This document shows positions 60,001 through 64,000 of a DNA stretch of 64,000 bases, one piece after another. The notes beneath the pieces were generated by a model, which worked only from the letters and a program-made list of their open reading frames with translations, searched no databases and had not been told where the DNA came from. The position numbers and the translations under genes were made by a program. The DNA is from Meloidogyne chitwoodi (taxonomy: Eukaryota; Nematoda; Chromadorea; Rhabditida; Meloidogynidae). The first letter of the stretch is position 1; each line of letters opens with the position of its first letter. The stretch is taken from NCBI GenBank assembly GCA_015183035.1, contig JACZZP010000012.1:1922001-1986000 (forward strand). Reading direction: 5' to 3'.

Positions 60001-60759
60001 AAAAAAATTATTTTTAGTATTAAAAAATATAAATTATTTTTAAAAATATTAAAAAAGAACATTGCACATTTTTATTGTACTAAAATAATAAAAGGGGAGA
60101 GAAAACATCAAATAATTGGCACAAAGAATGTTTTTTAAAATAAAATAAAATTGTGGGATATATTTAAAAAAATAAATTCTCTAAAAAAGTCTTTAAAACA
60201 GCTCATAAAAAAAAGAAAAAAATATATATATAATGCAAATTAAATTTAAAAAAAAAATATTTTAAAAATACATTTAAAAGAATGTAATAAAATAAAAAAC
60301 AAAAAGTGAGGAGAGATCGAAAGAAAAAAAAACAAATAAATTTAAAAAAAATATTTAAAATTATGCCAGAAAGGGGAGATAAAAGAAGATTATTTTAAAA
60401 TATAAAAAAATTTAAATAATTAAAATAAAATTAAAAAGAAATTTTAATTTTAAGAGAAAAAAGGAGGCAAAAAAGATGATAAATATTTAGAAAAATAAAA
60501 ATATATATAAACAAAATAATTTAAAAAATTGAAAAAATCTAAAAAATATAAGGAAAACGACACTCGGTAAAATTAAAAAAATTACAAAAATATAATTTTG
60601 GAGGGATTGTTTTTTTTTAAATTAAAATTCTTCAAAAAAATAATAAAAAAACATCAACAAATCCCCCCAAAAAATATAAAAATTAAAAAAAGTCTAAAAA
60701 AAACCTTGTTATACACAGGACAGAATCTCCAGAAGCTCTCAAAAGTCCATCACAATTTT
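60001..60759. other. AT-rich gap before the SLC16-like gene's 3' end
   Basis: About 760 bases, A-rich on the plus strand, with many AAAATATTT words. The plus-strand frame at 60598 is low complexity. Nothing else seen. Confidence 0.4.
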
Positions 60760-63700
60760 TTAATTGCCAACAACAATTTCTTCAACTTGTTCTTTTTCTT
60801 TATTTTTATTTTCTTCTTTATCAATATCATTATTTTTGTCTTCTTTAATTTCTTCAAAATTATTATTATTTTTAATATTTATTAAATTTTCAACATTTTC
60901 AAAATCACCATCTTCTTCATTTAAAATTAAATTATTTTTAATTTTATATTGTTCCAATTCTTGTAATAATAACTTTTGTTGATTTATACTTTGTATTGTT
61001 CTTTGATATTCTGTCAAATATTCTTCACTTCTTTCTGTTAATACTGAAAGTTTTCCACTTGTAGCATCACCACCTCCTTCTAAGGGATAAAATGACTTCT
61101 TTTGAGGTTCTACATAATCACCTTTATTTTTAAAAATTAAAAAAATTTATTTTTAATTAAAAAAACATTTTAAAATTATCAAAAATAATTTTAAATCAAA
61201 ATAAAAATTAATTTCCATCGAAAGGATTCGAACCTTCAAGCAATAAAATTTAAACCCAAAAGCTTCACCGCTACACCACCCAGAACACATATCCAATTTA
61301 ACTAAAATAAGCTTAAGTTTAAAATAAAAACCTTCATTTCTAAGCTGATTTCTCTGATACCGATGAACAAAATAAATTAAACAATTAATTAATCCAGATA
61401 AAATAATTAAAAAACCAGCAAATACAAATGTAGCAATATATGATTGTGACAAATCAAATATTATTCCAGCTAATGGTGTACCCAAAAGTGAAGATATTCC
61501 TCTTGCTACAACTAAAATACCAAAAGAATTTGTCAATCTTTCAACACCAAGTAAATCAGAAAGTAAAATTGATGTAAGACAAACATATGCTGCTAAAAAA
61601 AGAAAAAAAATTAAATTAAAAATACATTTTTAACAGATATTTATGAAGAAAACAAGAAAAGTAGAAATTTAGAGGTGGGGTCATTCTGTGCCAGGCTTTG
61701 TAACTTTTTAAAGAATGATCGGATCAAATCGTCCAGTTGGGAAAAAGAAACTGCACATCAAGAGCTTTCGAATGATCTAAGAATCATATGAATTGGTTAA
61801 AAAGTAAGAAAGTTATAGAGCAACAAATTGCTGAGCACGGAACTGTCTCGCGCTGAATCGTCCCATTCGGAATGTTGAGTACCGAGAGGAGGTTAGAGAA
61901 AGAAGAAACGAAATGCATTAAAGAGAGTACAAAAGAAAAATAAAACATAATAAGAGAAACAGTTAGAATGAAGAAGAATGAAATGGGGAGAGAAAGAAAT
62001 AACAAAATATTGTGCAATGAAAGAGAAAACAAAAGTTTTTCACACACTGGAGAATACATTAGAGTATGAATAAATACAAAAAATGTTTAAAACTTACAAA
62101 CAATAAATCCAAATAAACAAGAATATGTAATTAACATAAAATAATTTGAAAATAATGGACAAAAAACAGTAAGTAAACCACACGATATTAAAGACCAATT
62201 TGTTATAGTTAAAGCACTAATCCATCGACGATCAGCCATCCAACCAAAAAATATACGTCCTTAAAATTAAAAAAAATATAAAAAAACCCAAAAAATTACC
62301 AAATGTATTAGCAATTCCAATAAGTGAAAGTAATAAAGTAGCATGAGAAACAGATATTCCTTCAGAAACAGCAAATTCAATTAAATAAACAAAAGGAACA
62401 TAAAAACCAAGCATTCCAAAAATACTTGAAATACACAAAAGAAGCATTACTGGATCTGATAGCAGTGAAAGTGAAATCATTTCTGATATTGCTTGACGCA
62501 TTGGTAATGGAATAAATTTAAAATGACTGAAAAACAAGTCTTAAATCAATCTAAAATGTTAAAAAAAAACCTTGTATCTTGATGTCCATCCAAATCTTCA
62601 TAAAATTCAGTTCCTTCACCTCCAGTAATTCTACTATATTGGCTACCTCCAAAACGATGACTAGACTCTACCATATCACCAGCACAAGCATTTGAAAGTG
62701 ATGAAGAAAGATTTTGTGCTGCAATTATCATTGGAATTGAAATTTGAGATTCTCTATAACGTTGATAATTATTTCCTAAAAAATATTATAATAATAATTT
62801 AATTAAAGGAATAAAAAAAGAAACCTTCATTTTCAAATTCTTTCAAATTTCGAATACTTCCTTGAAGAAAGATATCATGCCTAGACAAAGGCCTAGAAAA
62901 TTCTTTTGGTTCAGCACCACTTAAAGCAACAGAAAGTGATGATTCTCCTCCTTTTATTGATTGGGGTGGTGCTTGACTTAACCTACTAAGTGATTGAGCA
63001 TATGATCTTGCTGAAATGCGTGATAATTGACTATTGAGGTTGACACGACTTAAACGAAGTTGATTACTACTTCCTAGCCATGCATCACTTGCCATACTTA
63101 ATTTTAATTTTAATAAAATTAATCCTCCAAAATATCCCCAAATTATACAAATATAAAAACCTTGTTAATGTAGGTTTCCTCGTCCGACTTGAAACAACTG
63201 TTGGGTGTCTACCAGAAATACCATCAACGTGTGTTTGGTGTACAGAACCAGTTCGACTTTTACTTAACCTTCTCTTTCCACTTTCTGGTATAGGAGAAAG
63301 TGGAGGTCTATGAGGTGTTAAAGGTGAAGATGAAACCTTATTTTTAGAAAAACCAAAATTATAATATTATTTTTATAATTTAATAAACCATTTCTTCAGC
63401 ATTTTCATCTCCTCCCTTTTGTTGAAAATCTGTTCCACCATCAGCCCCATTTATTAATAAAGGTAATCCATCTTCTTTTGTACATTGTGAACTTGTTCTT
63501 GTAGTACCCGATCGTTTAATAGGAGAAATACCTCCTCCATTTGTTATAATTTCATCAGAAATGTTTGAATTACACTTTAAAAAATAATTAAAAAATACTT
63601 TTAAAAAATTTCAAAAAAACAAACCTCATCATCTCCATCATCTGCTTTACTCAAAGCAGCTAAAAGTGCTTGCTGTTTTAATTCCATATCAATTTTATTT

Positions 63701-63812
63701 TGTTTTTCAATGTCAAACTCAGGTAATGGCAGAGGACGAAATAAAAGGCCACAAAATATACAAAGAAGAATAAGTGCAGAAAGGCAATATATGGCAATTT
63801 TCCATCCAAAAG
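60760..63812 (-). CDS. SLC16-type (monocarboxylate transporter-like) MFS protein, 3' part
   Basis: Twelve-helix major facilitator; SLC16 members carry monocarboxylates and related solutes. The visible part runs from helix 6 (FGWKIAIYCLSALILLCILC, 63700-63812) through a long Ser/Arg-rich cytoplasmic loop (62570-63650). Helices 7-8 follow (LLLCISSIFGMLGFYVPFVY, SHATLLLSLIGIANTF), then GRIFFGWMADRRW, the SLC16 RxxxGW-type motif after helix 8. Helices 9-12 are in AYVCLTSILLSDLLG, LLGTPLAGIIFDLSQSY and FVFAGFLIILSGLINC. The C-terminal tail is Glu/Asn-rich and ends EEIVVGN. The 5' exons lie beyond 64000. Closest in style to MCT9/12/14-like orphans; substrate unknown. Confidence 0.82.
61211..61290 (-). 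repeat. tRNA-like element in SLC16-like intron
   Basis: Minus strand: GTTCTGGGTGGTGTAGCGGT then GAAGC (A-box/D-arm), and TTGAAGGTTCGAATCCTTTC (T-arm, B-box). The acceptor strands pair at only about five of seven positions with G-U pairs. One of the best-preserved copies; sense to the host. Confidence 0.6.
61680..62060. repeat. Dispersed repeat and GA-rich stretch inside an SLC16-like intron
   Basis: 61690-61860 contains GATCGGATCAAATCGTCCAG, GAGCTTTCGAATGATCTAAG and a TTGGTTAAAAAGTAAGAAAG stretch, echoing words near 55920-56110 and 2590. 61880-62060 is GA-rich like 25480-25788. The host intron is longer than others in the gene because of this insertion. Confidence 0.45.
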
Positions 63813-63899
63813 CTTTAAAAAAAAATTGAAAATAATTTATTACATGAAAAAATAATTTATAGGATTTAAAATCTATTTCTACTCATGCAGAAAAACAAA

Positions 63900-63978
63900 T
63901 AACCCCAAAGGGAATCGAACTCTCATCTATCACAACACAATTGTAGCTACTAACCGTCTACACCACAGACCTCTTAAC
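63900..63978 (-). repeat. tRNA-like element in SLC16-like intron (second)
   Basis: Minus strand: GGTCTGTGGTGTAGACGGTT then AGTAGC (A-box/D-arm), and TGAGAGTTCGATTCCCTTTG (T-arm, B-box). Same TGTGGTGTAGNNGG core as the copies at 7053, 51394 and 52139. Sense to the host. Confidence 0.55.
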
Positions 63979-64000
63979 AAACTCAATTAATATCTACTCT

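Noticed and set aside
60598..60982. Plus-strand Phe/Ser-rich ORFs near 60.7-61.0 kb
   Set aside because: The first is T-run translation. The second is the antisense of the Asn/Glu-rich tail of the SLC16-like gene.

Overview
The window is eukaryotic, about three quarters A+T, and gene-dense. Genes are split into many short exons by introns that are mostly 40-250 nt. Protein similarity (ODR-2-like Ly6 protein, nematode-type Na/K-ATPase beta, BET-1-like protein) together with AG sites directly in front of several start codons (as expected for spliced-leader trans-splicing) points to a nematode. Base composition and intron style suggest a plant-parasitic tylenchid such as Meloidogyne, but this is inference.

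Left third (1-23 kb): RPL13A (+); a repeat block with 270-bp inverted arms; then mostly minus-strand genes: CLP1, a small GPI-type Ly6 protein, EMC4, LCMT1 and NDUFV2. A scrap-filled stretch follows, holding an orphan last exon of elongin C, a possible acyl-CoA dehydrogenase relic and a duplicated promoter-like block in front of NOP16 (+). Minus-strand genes then resume: a Gly/Tyr-rich secreted protein, CLCC1-like, NCBP2, an unrecognised small secreted protein and a USP36/42-like deubiquitinase.

Middle (23-46 kb): about 4 kb of gene-free AT-rich DNA with hairpin elements, then Na/K-ATPase beta (+), dynamitin (+), RUVBL2 (-), a long BET double-bromodomain gene (+), an unrecognised small basic protein with an internal exon-intron duplication (+), and CDC23/APC8 (+). 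The BET gene carries two alternative 120-nt versions of one bromodomain-1 exon, separated by only 18 nt. This is the most striking observation in the window.

Right third (46-64 kb): three tandem aromatic-rich paralogues (-), an ODR-2-like Ly6 gene (+), a broken phenylalanyl-tRNA synthetase alpha gene carrying a 0.7-kb GC-rich minisatellite, prefoldin 2 with a one-base frameshift, more hairpin elements, and the 3' part of an SLC16-type transporter running off the window (-).

Two themes cut across the genes. First, at least ten degenerate tRNA-like elements are scattered through introns and gaps, and every intronic copy lies in the sense direction of its host gene. Second, many 5' splice sites are GT followed by a T run instead of GTRAGT. 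The genes are mostly unrelated housekeeping functions with no evident joint pathway. Exon joins were made by eye from reading frame, GT/AG sites and family similarity, so boundaries may be off by a few bases.
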